Below, one piece after another: positions 1-12,518 of a DNA stretch of 64,000 bases (the stretch's first letter is position 1; the number at the start of each line of letters is the position of its first letter). The translations under genes and the position numbers were made by a program. Under the pieces are notes generated by a model. That model searched no databases, had not been told where the DNA came from, and worked only from the letters and a program-made list of their open reading frames with translations. This DNA is from Limonium bicolor. Its lineage: Eukaryota > Streptophyta > Magnoliopsida > Caryophyllales > Plumbaginaceae. The stretch is from NCBI GenBank assembly GCA_023374045.1, contig CM041776.1:125393733-125457732 (forward strand). The letters are read 5' to 3'.

Positions 1-3000
1 CATAAATATATTTCTTAAATTATATTCACCCTTAAACTTTATAAACTTAATATTTTATGTCATAAATCATTTTAACCCAAAGTTTTTGGTCAACACTTTG
101 ACCAAGACTTAATTTCATAACTAATACTTTAATATACCATAAAATCATATGTAATTCGGTTTCACTCCCAAACTTTCCAATAATTACAAATTAGTCCCCA
201 AACTTTATAAAATGTTATTTTAACACTTAACCATTTATTTAAATTCACCAAAATTCATAATATTAATTCATACCTTATATTACAACATAAATATACCAAA
301 TTAACCCTTTAATTCTCGACAATTGTTATTTGTACTCCAAACTTTTCAAAATTCACATTTTAACCACATAACTTATTAAACGAGCCATATAAATACTTGT
401 AGCTATTTTTAATACTCCCAAAATTTATAATATAATTAATATACTTATATACTTCAAAAATCACAAATATTCTCATATCATTCTCGGTTTAATATACATT
501 TACTATATGGTTTTAAAACTTGATTTAAACCTTATAATATATACATATAAATGTATATAAGCCATATGACACTTCTAAAAATTATGCTAATGACTTAGAA
601 TGGTTATAAACTCAAAATAGAACATTTTATTCCTAGACAATTCGGTTTATATATATGTGCATCTTAATTAATTTTTATGACACCAATTTATACCTTAAGG
701 TAATAATCTTACCTTATATGTTATAAATTATTTTTCTTGACATTTTAACTCAATATTTTCGGCCTTAATATTACTAAGGCTTATACATAATTTTTATAGC
801 AAAGTTTGAAGCTTAAATGAAGCTTAAACTTAATAAACCTTAATTATATAAACTTACTCCTTAAATCAAGATAATTCTTGTACTTGATTTCTCCTTGAAT
901 TCCAAGCTCTCCAAATGCTATTTTGATGAAGAGAATTTGGCCTCCTTGAATATATTTAGGAGATCCATTTGTTAGACTTCTAACAAGGATTTATAAATAA
1001 GATTTGGAGTAGTTTTACAAGAGTTTACCTTAGGAATTTTTCAAGGAATTTTCGGTAGACCTTGAGATGGTTGTAGATCTAAATTTCCTTCATGAAATAA
1101 TGAATAGAATATAGGTTTAGAAGTTCATAAATTTTCGGAAATGACTTAGGCATTTTTGCTAGGATTTTCAACATGAAAATATACCTTAACTTGATCTTGT
1201 TGTTCCTTGTGTTGTTGTTGAATCTAGGAACCTCCTTGGAACACTTATGCTTGGCAAAAATAGCAAGGATTGCTAGGATGATTTATTGCTTCAAGACTTA
1301 GTAGATTTAACTAGGAAAATTACATTAAAATGGTGTTAGAACTTAGAACATCACTAGTGGAGCTTTGAAGCTCTAAGGAAATTAATAAACTAGCTAAGGG
1401 AGAAGAAAAGAGAGAGCAAGAGAATTCTTACCATTTTGGTGCATGAGGGCAAAGGGAAATGAAAGGCTACGTGAGGTCTTAAGGCAAGAAAGGCAAGGAA
1501 TCAAATGGTGAATAATTGGTATGATTCAAGACATTATTTTATGACTTGTTTATGATTAATTTGACTTCAAAATCTGACTACAAAAGTCTCTCCATTAGAC
1601 AAACTTACGGCTGATTGGCAAGGTGATTGGAATAACTTTGTTTGATAATTGAAAGAAGAAGACAAGACAAGGTAGGTACATGTCTTCTTTTGATTTTTCT
1701 AAGGCAATTAACATGCTAATATTTCTTCCTTTTCGTTATGATTCTCGACTGCATAGGATGTACATTTCAATTGATTTTTGTCTGATTTGAGACAAGAGAA
1801 CATGCTAGCTAGGTTAGTGTATTATTTGATTAATTATAGAGCAAACAATTCCTCTTTCTCCTCCTTGAATTTGGTAATGAAAGGCTTCCACAAGACAATT
1901 GGTTTTTGGTTTATATTAGACAAGAGATCATGCTAGTTAGGTGGTGTATTCTTTTGACTAAAGTATAGCCATCAAGCTCCTTTTTTTTTCTGGTCCAAAT
2001 CGGCAGCACAAGGGTGGTAACATGGCGATTTCATTTGTTTATAGCCTAGTACAAAAGAGCTTGATCTAGTAGCATATTTTAATTTCATTTCTTTTCTTAA
2101 TCTATTTCCTTTGCTGTTCTCTTGCAGGTCATACGGTGGATGAGCTCTATTTGACAGCAATTACTTGATACCTTATCATATAATACATGATAGGATGAGT
2201 CATCATTCCATAAGACAAATTTTTGAACTAAAACTAGTCAATTTATACCCTAAATAGCGCCTACAATATGGACCAGATGGGTTTGATTTTTAATTTTATT
2301 ATTGTCACACTATATTGTACTAAGATCATACTAATATGTGTAATAGGTTCCAGCATTTAATTGGTACATTTATATCATGGTAAAAGATGAAAGTTCTAAG
2401 GTAAAAATGTTGATTTTAGGTACCTTTTTGTCCCAAAAATCGCCCCCATTTGTACTATGAATTTAGTACTGGAATTAATTGATTTAGATGGTAAATTTAT
2501 CCCCTTTTAAGATTATCAACTCGTGGCTCCTCAAAAACTTCAAGGTAATTGCGTAGAATGCATTTTTGTGACACCCGAAGGTGCATTTTTGTGCTTTAAG
2601 GATTTTCTGGAAAATAATTAGTCGCTATGAGTTCCAAGTGTTTATTGACATTTTTTATAGTCAATAATAATATAAGGTGTTAAATTGAGTTATATGGGGT
2701 TATATAGACTCATAACTCAATTTTCGGGCTACCGGGACACTCCCGGGGTAAAAAGGAGCGTTAAGAAATTCGTCCGAGAACTTTGTTTATTTTTGAGAAA
2801 GTGGCTCGAGAATCCTCTTTAGGATGTTGAATAATGATGTTAGGAACTCTTAGAATTTATTATATAGGAGTTCGTGCCACCTCGGCACTCCTTCGGGGCA
2901 TTCTTGGGCCTTTATGGGGCCCCCATCGGGAACTTCCGAGCACTTTGTATTTAACTGAGATTTTAGCATGAGAACTTCATCTTATATGTTTATTAAAGTG

Positions 3001-3358
3001 TTATAGTGCATTTAGAATAATATGTAATGCTTTACTTTATTTAATAAAGTATTTCCGGGACTTTCGGGCCTTACGGGACCCTTAAGGGAACTCCTGGGCA
3101 TATTGTATTTTTACCCAGTTCTAACTGAGGACTTGTGTTTTAAAGGTCATAAAATGATCCTTGATTAACTTCATATGAGCTTTATAGCTTATATAACTTG
3201 TTTAGCTTAAGGTCGGGCTTTAACGCTCGTTTTTGACCTTAAGGAGTTTAGGTGCGTTTTAACGCCCAAGTGTTTATATACTTTTCTCAGGGTTTAATAA
3301 TCCCCCAGATAATATTTATTTACCATTATTTAATTATTTAAAGGTTAGGAGTATTTCA
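1..3358 (-). mobile_element. Element A, 3' LTR (partial, continues beyond the window start)
   Basis: Read on the minus strand, this LTR begins with TGAAATACTCC at 3358, directly after a polypurine tract, and runs off the left edge. It matches the 5' LTR of the same element over about 20212-23413 with scattered small changes, which identifies it as the downstream LTR of a minus-strand retrotransposon. The outer part (about 1-850) is very AT-rich. The part nearest 3358 holds GC-rich palindromic clusters (about 2730-3100). A block of about 142 bp (roughly 2573-2714) is absent from the 5' LTR. No coding potential was recognised; the short reading frames inside are chance ones. Confidence 0.85.
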
Positions 3359-3360
3359 GT

Positions 3361-3393
3361 CTACCCCCCTTAAAAGGACTTCGTCCCGAAGTC
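3361..3393 (-). promoter_or_regulatory. Element A polypurine tract with upstream stem-loop
   Basis: In element sense a perfect 7-bp stem-loop, GACTTCG-gga-CGAAGTC (3393-3377), is followed by TTTTAAGGGGGGTAG and then by the LTR start. The purine run is the expected primer for plus-strand DNA synthesis. The same arrangement occurs in F and H, and the H stem carries compensating base changes. Confidence 0.85.
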
Positions 3394-3778
3394 ATAACTT
3401 ATACTTACATAACCTATGGAATCAAGTTCCTCATATCTATTCCTGTATACTTATCATTCTTGGGTGTCAATACTATATTGAAACTTCTACATTCCATCTG
3501 TAATCTGAGTGTATGCAATTCATACATAAACATAACCTTGCTCATGGCAAAAAATGTAATCATAGCATAAGTAACTTGATAAATACTGTAAAGCAAATAA
3601 GTGTCCAAACTTCTTAGCTATCCCACTCGGTCATCACTATACAAGTACAATACCAAAACACTCAGTCCTACAGAGTGCAGAGGCATAAACCCTTGGCAGT
3701 AAATCTCTTGTGTGATTGTAGGAATGAACATACCACAAAGTAAATAAGTGTACTTTTATTAACCATCAAAGTGACCAT

Positions 3779-3845
3779 TCAAGTGTCACATAGGACACAA
3801 CAATAACTATCCAAGTGTCACATAGGACATATCAATAACCAAGTG
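3779..3845. repeat. Short tandem repeat in the interior of A, split by B
   Basis: Units of about 32 bp beginning AAGTGTCACATAGGACA repeat here and resume at 8328-8392, after the inserted LTR B. The AAGTG that starts each unit is also the target duplication of B. Confidence 0.75.
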
Positions 3846-4449
3846 TGAAATACCCCGGACTTAATTAGGGTGATTAAATTACTCTAATACGATATTGAGG
3901 GCCTATTAGTGCCTAATTAATTTTGGTAAAAAGAATAAATCCAAAAGAAATAATAAAAACGCTTAAAAAGCGAAAAACGCTAAAACGAGCGTTAAGTGAC
4001 CCTAGGAAAAATACAACCTTAAATAGGGTACTAAATGAATTTAAAAGGCTTAATAATGCCTAAATAATATATGGGAACAATTCCCGAAGAAAACGGATTC
4101 ATAAAACGAATTTAAAATGCTAATAAAGCTTTAGCGCACGCTTTTTGAGAAAACCCGAAAATGTGACTTTGAGTGGTCAAACGAACCCGTAAAAATTATA
4201 GTTCATTAAATAACTATAAATAAATAGTAATGGAAGTATAATAGCCATTAAAATTAAAGAAACAAGAAAATTCCGGAAAATGGGCCCGGTTAGTGAATAG
4301 AGCTAAAACCGGGTAAACTAACGAGCATTTTCTGTAAAAGACGAAAAACGCTCCAGCTTGTGTAATATTAGGGGGGGGCGGTTTTTACAGTTTAAAACAG
4401 CCTCTCACACACACTAGACTAGTTTACTAATTAACAAGTCAAAAGCAAA

Positions 4450-4570
4450 AAGAAGAAAAAAAAAGTACAAAAGCACCTTATCTCTTCTCTCTCCTCCCAT
4501 TTCTCTTTTCCCTCTCTTTCCTCCCTTTCTTCTTCACCAGCCGTCTTCCTCCCCCTCTCTGGTTTTGCTG
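4450..4570 (+). promoter_or_regulatory. Pyrimidine-rich stretch of LTR B, candidate promoter/leader
   Basis: A stretch of about 110 nt is almost entirely C and T on the sense strand, following an A-rich segment. LTRs C and H have equivalents on the minus strand near 17800-17900 and 59850-59945. Plant core promoters often carry pyrimidine patches near the start site, so this is a reasonable place for transcription to begin, but nothing in the sequence proves it. Confidence 0.3.
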
Positions 4571-6026
4571 GCGATTTTGAAGTCCTCCATGGATGCTCCA
4601 CCTTATCCTTCATGCTCTAGTTACATACAAGCCCCAAATCAAAAATAAAATACATATTTGAACTCCCCTCATCCTCCTCTACCTTTCTCTCTTTTCGGAA
4701 TTTCAAAAGGATGAGTTTCATCTCCATGGGTTTTCCCCCATTTGAAGAGAAAAGCACATCATCTTGTAGCTTGGAGTCTCCTCTCTCTCTCCTAAGGTAA
4801 AAATTTCATTGAAAAACTCATTTTGGTTCTCCCTCCTTTGGTGACCAATTTTTTTCCCCTTGTAATGCCTTGTTTTCTTCTTGATTTTGAGCTCCATTTC
4901 AACCCTCCAATGGTGGATTAATCCCCTTCTTGATTCAAGGGTGAGAACCCCTCTCAAAAATCTCCAAAGGTAAACCCTAACTTTGTGTACTAAGCCCTTT
5001 TGGTTGAATTAAGATTTCCTAAGGGTTTAGATAATTAATTGAGTATATTTTTGTGCTTCTTGAATGTTGGGGTGGAGTTTGGCAACTCCATCCCCACTTG
5101 ACCGATTTTGAGAAGAGGAGAATCAAAGATGAAGTTGTGAATTAAGGTAAGAAATCCACCTTAAAGCTTGTTTTAAATTGTTTTAGGCTTTGGGATGGGT
5201 AATTTAATTAATGAACCCAAACTATGAATTTAAATCTATGTGGGAGAATGTGTTTAGTGGATTTTGATAGGATTGGTGAATTTAATTGTGAATTAAGGGC
5301 TCATAAGCCAAGTGAGTTGAAATTGTGTTTATATTGTGGTATTATTTGAGAATATAGAGTTATATTGTTGTTTGGATAATTTTGAGGATATATTATGTGC
5401 TGGTAGGACCCTTGTAAGGGTGTGGCTAGGTTAGGAATAAAATTGATGAGATTTGATGGTTTGGAGTATGTAGATTTATGGGGAGGTTATGGCAAAAGTT
5501 TGGTAGAAAAACAAGTGTTTAAAGATGACTTAGTGTATTGGAGAACCTAGGTGTTTGTAGTGTTGTTTGGAGTGTAGTAGTAGCCTTGAAATGGCATTTG
5601 GAGAACTAGTAGAGAAGAGGTAAAAATCTGTAGCAAATAAGTATTGAAATGCTTTGGAAAAGCTAGAAAAGAGCAAGTGTGCAAGACTTAGGAAATGAGA
5701 GTTGGACTTGGGTTTTTAGAAGTGCTTTTATGTAGGAATGGTTTGCACTGGTCATTGATGGATTTGGTGAGGTTGGTAAGAGGTAAAAACAAGCAAGAAG
5801 GAAGTTAGTAATGCAAAAGAGTGAAAAATGCAAAATGAGAGAACTTGGATTGTTGAATTTGAACAAGAATTGGAGTAGGGATTTAACCAAGGATTTGAGG
5901 TGGTTTAGAGCATGTTTTAGGGTGATTAATTATGTGGAAAACTTGTGGGAAGACTAGGGAAAGATTAAGGGTGGTTAAAGGATTGATTAGGGGCTGGAAA
6001 ATAATGTAAGTTGCAGGTTTTAGCAG

Positions 6027-6281
6027 GGTCCGGGACCTAGTCCTTGGACAGAGTCCCGGACCACCCACTAAAAACAGGCCGAGAGTTCTTGCAGCACTTG
6101 GTCCGGGACTTGAGGGATGGACAAGGTCCCGGACCACCCATGAATATGTAGCCGAGAGTTAGAACCATTGTTTGGTCCGGGACTTGACCTAGGTACAAGG
6201 TCCCGGATCACATGTTATTTTCACCCGAGAGTTTCACAATGCATTGGTCCGGGACTATAGGTAGGGACCAAGTCCCGGACC
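6027..6281 (+). repeat. Array of four hairpin units in LTR B
   Basis: Four units spaced about 73 bp each contain a 10-bp inverted repeat, GGTCCGGGAC paired with GTCCCGGACC, around a loop of about 15 nt (6027-6062, 6100-6135, 6174-6209, 6246-6281). Two of the spacers share GCCGAGAGTT and a third has CCCGAGAGTT. In unit 3 the right arm reads GTCCCGGATC, which changes one G-C pair to a G-U pair in sense RNA. LTRs C, D and H have analogous arrays built on different stem sequences. Confidence 0.88.
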
Positions 6282-7495
6282 ACCCCCAGAATTCAACAGG
6301 AAGTGTTTTCAAGGCTTTAAAACATGGGGGATTGAATGGCATGGGTTTTAGATGATGTTTAGGAGTTGTTTGGTGACATTTTAAGGTGCTAAGAAGTATA
6401 AACAAAGGTTGGAAGTGATTGAGAAGGTCGTGAGTTTAAGTACATTAAGTTAAACCGGAATAACGGGATAACGGGGTAAGTACGGGAGTAGCAATAATGT
6501 ACATACCGTAACACCTTAATAATAATTGAACCATTTGACATGTAATTAGTGGTTCAAGAATATGATTCGAGGAACAAGGGTGAGCCAAAGAACATGAGAA
6601 CCCCCAGTAAAGATAAACCCCGGTGAAAGGTATGATTTCCTCATGCTCTGTATCCTAACTTGGTTACCCCGATTTGTGTGCTTGTTTGATTGTGTGATCA
6701 CCTAACAAGATAAATGCACAAATCGGATTGTGTGTACTCTCTTGCGTTTGCATTGTATCGTTTGTGGTTGGATTGTATTCCATTAATTAAAGTTTGTATA
6801 ATTCATGAAATGTGGATTGGGAATGAATTGCTTGATTGTGATTGTGGTTGGTAGTGCGACTCATAGTTGAGTCTTGTGTGAGTAGAGACTCGTAGAAGGA
6901 GTCAAGTGTGAACTAATAAAATGGTGGACGCACACTACAACTATTGAAACCTTACGCGGTAACCTAAACCTACAGACGCACTAGAACGTGAGAAAACATA
7001 CGGGAGTAGCAACCTCCCGATAACAGTTAAAGAACCGAAACGACTAAACCCACACGATAAATATTAGTGGAAGTATATGAGTAACCTCTAACCAGAGGAT
7101 TGGAAAGTTGTCCAAAATACGAACCTTGAGTAAAGTAATGAATGGTAAGGGATCACCAAACCCCTTAGAAATATAGTCGAACCCCAATGAGAGGAACCGA
7201 CTAACATGAGCAATGCCCCGAACATGAGAGTATTCAATAAGTGGGTTGAAACCTTAAATCTTAGAATACTAAATATTGAGGAATTCCCTATGTCGTTAGA
7301 TGCTATCGAGAGAGATGCTTCTAGGCTAATCCTTGAGATTGTGAATTGACTCCGAGAGTGGAGTTTTGGGAATTTGAGTAGTCCGGTTGTGTACTGGACA
7401 TTTGAGTATTTGAGGAGCTAACTATATAGCCCTATTGTATTTGAGCCCGGTGGTGGGTCTTGTGTATGACCCTGCCCGGAGGTCGTGAGATCGAC

Positions 7496-7665
7496 TTAAC
7501 ATGTACCTTGAGCATTGGGTATTTTGGGAACTTGAGTATTGAGTATTGAGTATGGAATCGAGTATGTGAGTATTGAGAATTGAGTTGTGACTTGTGGGAC
7601 TTGAGAATTTGAGTTGAGTGGGGAATTGAGTTGAGTGTTGTAGACCTTGTTGAGATTGTGAGTAA
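7496..7665 (+). repeat. TGAGTA-rich degenerate repeat of LTR B
   Basis: The segment is dominated by repeated TTGAGTA and GAGTATTGAG motifs without a strict period. The same low-complexity segment occurs in LTR C in reverse, as TACTCA repeats. It explains the long spurious open frames there. Confidence 0.75.
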
Positions 7666-7880
7666 GAGTACCCAAGGGAGTGGGTAGTACATGAGTAGTT
7701 GAGTAAGGCATGGTGGGGTAGAAACCCTCAGGCCTAATTAAAGAACATATTGAACCAACCCTTGATGTGTGTTAGTGCTTGTGTTCAATGTTGAACTTGA
7801 TTGTGAATGTACATATATAATGTATGTTGTATGCATGTTGTTATGATAAAATGAACCGCATGCTCTCGACCAATTAGTCG

Positions 7881-7966
7881 GCGTACCCTCGCTAGTACGC
7901 GGGGTATGCGGAAGTCATATTCAGCGTAAGCTGACCCCCTAGGGGGAACGTTTTTAGTGTGCAGGT
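7881..7966 (+). promoter_or_regulatory. Three-hairpin module of LTR B
   Basis: Three stem-loops lie close together in LTR sense. Hairpin a is GCGTACCC (7881-7888) with GGGTATGC (7902-7909), including one G-U pair. Hairpin b is CAGC-gtaa-GCTG. Hairpin c is CCCCCTAGGGGG. They are followed by a T5 tract and GCAGGTAA. LTRs C, F, G and H have the same order with different stem sequences. The function is not known to me; an untranslated-RNA structure is the simplest reading. Confidence 0.75.
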
Positions 7967-8202
7967 AACCGAAGCGAATATGATCACTGTAAGAGACCGA
8001 CAGCTAAGCACAGACAGACTTGGGCATTGTAGATACTCGGTATAGATCATAATTTGAAGTTGTATTGTATAATATGGGATTGGAGTTGTATTTGGTTTAG
8101 ATTCGATTAAGTAATGGAAGTATGATTTGTATAGTGTACTCGGTAAAAGACCCATCAGACTGATATTGTAATTATTGTAGTATTTGTGTTTGGATTGGCC
8201 TT

Positions 8203-8264
8203 GTTAGTCACGTGGATGACTAGCGGCATTGTATCACCCCCGGTTGTAGTTATTATTCCGCTGC
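8203..8264 (+). promoter_or_regulatory. LTR-end stem-loop and TCCGCTGC box of LTR B
   Basis: The stem GTTAGTCA (8203-8210) pairs with TGACTAGC (8217-8224) around the loop CGTGGA, with one U-G pair in sense RNA. The box TCCGCTGC follows at 8257-8264, about 60 nt before the LTR end. The same pair of features is present in LTRs A, C, F and G. Confidence 0.75.
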
Positions 8265-8480
8265 ACTATGGTTGGTAATTGAGACGGGTTAGGAGATAAT
8301 GGTGTGATTACCCGTTGGGGTGTTACAAAGTGTCACATAGGACATATCAATAACCAATCAAGTGTTACATAGAACACAACCATAACCATCCAACCAATTG
8401 CACACATGCGCAACAATCAAACACAAACAACCAATACAAAACCAGTATAGACTGCAGATATGCAAGTCGCATGTGGTGCT

Positions 8481-8515
8481 CTACCCCCCTTAAAAAGGGT
8501 TACGCCCACGTACCC
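8481..8515 (-). promoter_or_regulatory. Element A post-pol polypurine module
   Basis: In element sense a hairpin (GGGTAC, loop GTGGGC, GTAACCC with one bulged base) is followed by TTTTTAAGGGGGGTAG, a second polypurine tract separate from the one beside the LTR. It lies just downstream of the integrase remnant. F and H have the same module in the same place. Confidence 0.75.
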
Positions 8516-8539
8516 CCCACAAGTATACACAAAACTAAG

Positions 8540-9010
8540 AGAAAAGTGCTGGATACTGGTCGCATGGAGTCTTCTAACTCCCATGTCGCCTCCTCAATGT
8601 CGTGGTTTCACCAAAGAACCTTAACCATTCTAATGGTCTTGTTCCTGCTCTCCCTAGTCTTGGAGTCTAAAATGCGAACTGGGGTCTCCTCATATCTAAG
8701 TGTAGGATCCAGCTCGAGTGTCTCGGGCTCTAAGATATGTGACGGGTGAGGCACATATTGCTTTAGTTGAGAATGTGAAACATATTGTGCATTCTTCCAA
8801 GCTCAACAGGTAAATCTAATCTGTAGGCTAATGGGCCCACTCGCTCCGTAATAAGGTACGGTCCTACATACTTCGGGCTAAGCTTTCCCTTCTGCCCAAA
8901 TCTAAAAACTCCCTTCATAGGTGTAACTCTAAGGAAGACTCGATCGCCTACTGCGAACTCAGGTCTCTCCTACGGGCATCAGCATATGACTTCTGTCCTA
9001 CGAGGTGTAG
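8540..9010 (-). pseudogene. Element A integrase C-terminal and chromodomain remnant
   Basis: The minus strand resembles the intact integrase of H (60909-62210) over its last 150 or so residues, in the same order. It begins around a KSYADARRRDL-like stretch, then GDRVFLRVTPMKGVFRFGQK and a KYVGPYL GPY/F motif, then the linker, and a chromodomain region with RILDSKTRESRNK and EEATWELED. Several stops and small frameshifts break it (one lies between the GPY/F region and the linker). The integrase zinc finger and catalytic core are not found upstream, so this is a decayed leftover showing that A descends from a pol-bearing chromovirus. Confidence 0.85.
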
Positions 9011-12000
9011 CCTCCAAGAATCTATGCATTCTCTAACATGTTCCATAATGCATTAGTATGCTTTTATATTTGAATCCCGTGTGTATGGGTGAAGGTGATC
9101 TACTATCTTGTACGTTGCCAATATTATCTCATGGCTTATTTAAACTATCGTGTGTAACACACTTCCATTAATCGCCGCTTGTAGTTGTAATCGTCGGCGC
9201 TCGGGTCTTGTATTAATATTGGGGCTTACTTAAAATATCTCTCTTTGATCTTCAGGTCATCATCTTGTGATTCTGGTATTTGAGTTTACTATCACCATAT
9301 TCGGTTTTCATTTTCAATGTAAAGTGTGAGCTATGGTCGAGTCATGCATCTTATGTATAATATAGAAAGATTTCTTGATATTATTGACTCACCAATTGTT
9401 GGTAGTATATACACGACTATTATCGTCTGTTCATCAGGTATACCACAGTAGGGTTCCCGCCAAGGTTTCTAACAAGGTACAGTTTTCTCTCAATTGAACA
9501 TGTTCTTGCGGTTGTGAGTCAACTTATGTGAGTATTAGTATAATGTTTCTACTCTTTATATAATACCATGCTTATAGGTAGGTTCTCATTTAATATATTG
9601 GGTTTGAATTCATAAAGAAAGACATGGAAGTCGATCTTTCCTTCCAGATGACAATTTGGCTATAACTTAGAAGATAGCTTGAGAATACTTTTATTATAGG
9701 TAATTGTCTCTTGATCTCATATTTAATTTATTAACATGGTTCATGGAATAATAATAGTTAGTATTTCCCTCACAATTGACTATTTTTCCGGCATACGCGG
9801 AGTTGTTTTTAGCTATTTAATCTCCTCAGGGTAACCTGGACAACTTAATTCTTTAACTTACACTTTCTACAACTTATATACTTCATTAATCAAATTTTAT
9901 ATTAAAACTAGGAATAAATATTTACTTATCACAAAGATATTTGTGACCACTTGTAGGGAGTCTCAGGAATCATTCAACCCTGACGGGGTCAGCGTCAATG
10001 TTGAACTATCCTTCCACTCCATTTTGTGTTTGGTTTTCCCCGATCTGACCAGGATCAAGTTCGACCTCCCACGTCAAATATCAAACAATCACATAATTGT
10101 CTTTTTCCAAATTTTATCTTATCAAATTTTGTGACGTGGTGAGTACTACATTTTCTCCTGACCACTATACAACTAATCCAATATCCGTTATAACCTATAC
10201 TCGAATCTAGTGTATTACCTAAATCCCCGGAACCCTATTCCTTTGATCAAATCATCAAGCGGGGAAGCCAGTCTTTCCTCTTGGCATAAAAGGTAATTTC
10301 TTCTTAAAACATCTGGGCACATACTGTCTAATAATTATATCCATCAATCATTTTAATTCTTAAACCCATCATACAAGCAATGAATTCAGTTTTGGACTTG
10401 GATGCCTTAGAGTACACTCTTCTCTTTAAAAGGCTTATCTAATGTTTAACTCATCAGGGCTTGATTATTGCCTATACTTTGGTTATCATCACTTGGAGCA
10501 AAGACAGTCATAGTTATTACTAAATTTGGGATAAGACTCCAAGGAAAGGTTTTCATAACCCGATCAACAATTACAGTTCCATAAAGTATTATTTCCTCCG
10601 CTTTAAAGCTTGACTTTTTCTTATTCCATCTAAACTCCATAAATCAAGTGAATCATATGTTCAGCCTAGCTTAAGTATCTCTTAATATCAGTACCATCTC
10701 AAACTAAGGGTTTCCAGTTTGGATCCTACGGTTTGGTAAAAGGACAATCAAAGCTTATTGTTTGTTTCTATCTCTTAGAAACGTGGTTAATCCACAAGCT
10801 CAATAGCTTCCAAAAATAGGTCGATTAGGTGTATCAAATAGAGGTTTTAGAATCACAGGGATTAGTACATAACGTTAGGAAGGTTTATGTGTAAAACAAT
10901 TGTTACAAGCCAAGAGGTATGTTTTCCTACTTTTAAATTTAACTTCCACTCACTTTTAGTGTATATATTAATTCAAACTTTTAATATAACTTATACCACC
11001 TTCATTGTAAGTGTCAATGAGAGTTATTCGTTACCATGTTTATATTAAAAATTATATTACATAGGGGGTTAACCTTATTTGATTTTCACGCTCTTTATTC
11101 GCATTCATAAATTGAGCTGTCATAGAAGACATTTGCTCGTATAGAACCATAAGGGTAGTGTAGTACGTGAGCCTCAAAATAGGGTAGATATATTTAATGA
11201 TACTTAGCCCTCTGAAATGTATCAATACTCCTCAACGTTTTAGGTTTACAACCTCCTAATTATATGTATATATGTAGCATTTGGTATTGCTAATTAGGTA
11301 GTTCTCCCGACTTCAGAAAATATAGATTCAAAGTTTGTTCTCTTCCCTTTATTAATTAAGAGTCCAGCACTGTCACTATATTGATACTAGTTGAGACCCT
11401 TGGTATTTGCTCAGGTATTTAAAACCCATGCTTATCCATAATGGATGTTTAGTTATATATTTTGAGATTCTATTTCTCTATTGTCATATTTCAAGGTTTT
11501 GCACTATCTTCTCGCGAAGTTAATAAGGGATTGTAAGATTTTCTAGTATCGCACTGAGCGGTAAGCTCGGTGCCTGGGTATCCCATAAAATTTCAGTGTT
11601 TGCTCTTTATGTGCAGGTCTTCATCAAACCCTTTTGACAATTCATGTAGTCTTAAGTATTTTATATTAATTAATGTATTCCTTTTCATGACATCTGCTCG
11701 TCATTTAGGCAGGTCATAATTTGTAGTTACTGTAAGTTTGGACAGTTGATAACGCCCTTCGGTGGTCCAAGCAAAACTAACTTACTATTCCTCATTGTAC
11801 TATCTCACATCCCGTATCCCAAGGCTAATCTCGGTTTGTATTAGGTTTAATACTCTTAATCCTATGGTACACTAATCTGGATTCTCCACTATATATCAAC
11901 GCGTCTCCTGACTTCAAAATAATCTTGTTCACCTTATCCATCCTCTTCTTATCACCGTATAAAACTCAGTATCATCTCCTATGGAGAATGATACAACTGG

Positions 12001-12518
12001 TATCCTAGGAACTCGTGCTCCATCTACCTTTCTTACTTCACTATATAACCTAGCCTATGGATCCCAATTCTTACCCATACACATCATATATAATTTAAGT
12101 TTTGATCCACTCCCATATCCTGGGATATAAAATCCTCCAAGGCCTATCCCCAAAGTTCTACATTCATTTACAATAGTTATTTGTTCATTTTTAGTTAAGT
12201 ATTGCTTGAGTAAGATCATGCCAGGTCGAAGTACTTGGCATTATGCCTCTGGATATTCCCGACCTTCGCACATAGGCTCAGGTGACCTCGGTCTCATAGG
12301 TAAGAGAAAACAAATGTCGAAGTATCTTATTAGGTGAGAGGTTACTAAGTTAGGTCTCTCTAAATTTTTGATTCTTACTAACACATACAAGTCTCATCGA
12401 CTGATAATTATAACACACATTTAAGCATCATGCATTTGGTTTAGGTTCTAGGCTTACCGGTTTCGCGCTGAGCGCTAGCCTCAGCGCCTGAAGTTCCCAC
12501 TGTGTACAGGGTATTTCT
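9011..12518 (-). other. Non-coding interior of A where pol is expected
   Basis: This 3.5-kb stretch lies between gag and the integrase remnant, where a complete element would carry protease, reverse transcriptase and RNase H. I see none of their motifs on either strand, only short chance frames. It contains a block shared with the interior of F (9943-10090) and two similar small hairpins near 11552-11577 and 12466-12490. The origin of the remainder is unrecognised. Confidence 0.7.
9943..10090. repeat. Block shared by the interiors of A and F
   Basis: About 150 bp here match 42238-42386 of F when the two elements are placed in the same sense (reverse complement in window coordinates), including stretches such as GTTGAACTATCCTTCCAC. 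Both elements lack pol around it. An open frame antisense to both elements spans the block, but its substitutions do not look like codon-level constraint. Confidence 0.75.

Larger units (their letters stand above)
3846..8327 (+). mobile_element. Solo LTR B (complete, 4482 bp)
   Basis: It begins TGAAATACCCC and ends GGGGTGTTACA, which are imperfect inverted ends with the TG...CA termini of LTRs. It is flanked by the 5-bp direct repeat AAGTG at 3841-3845 and 8328-8332. There is no polypurine tract, primer site or coding region next to it, so it is a solo LTR left by recombination between the two LTRs of a full element. It is a full-length relative of LTR C (about 4.1 kb alignable in reverse) and contains the LTR stem-loop set listed separately. 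Confidence 0.92.

Noticed and set aside
4431..4957. Host gene start in the pyrimidine-rich region with CCATGG
   Set aside because: The segment lies wholly within solo LTR B and has counterparts in LTRs C and H; the frames there are short and not conserved as protein.
7921..7966. Bacterial-type intrinsic terminators (hairpin plus T-tract)
   Set aside because: The context is a eukaryotic LTR; the likeness is recorded as an RNA-structure finding instead.
9943..10134. Conserved antisense protein shared with 42228-42527
   Set aside because: The two translations share about 20 residues in patches, but differences do not favour synonymous positions, and the frames are antisense to both elements.
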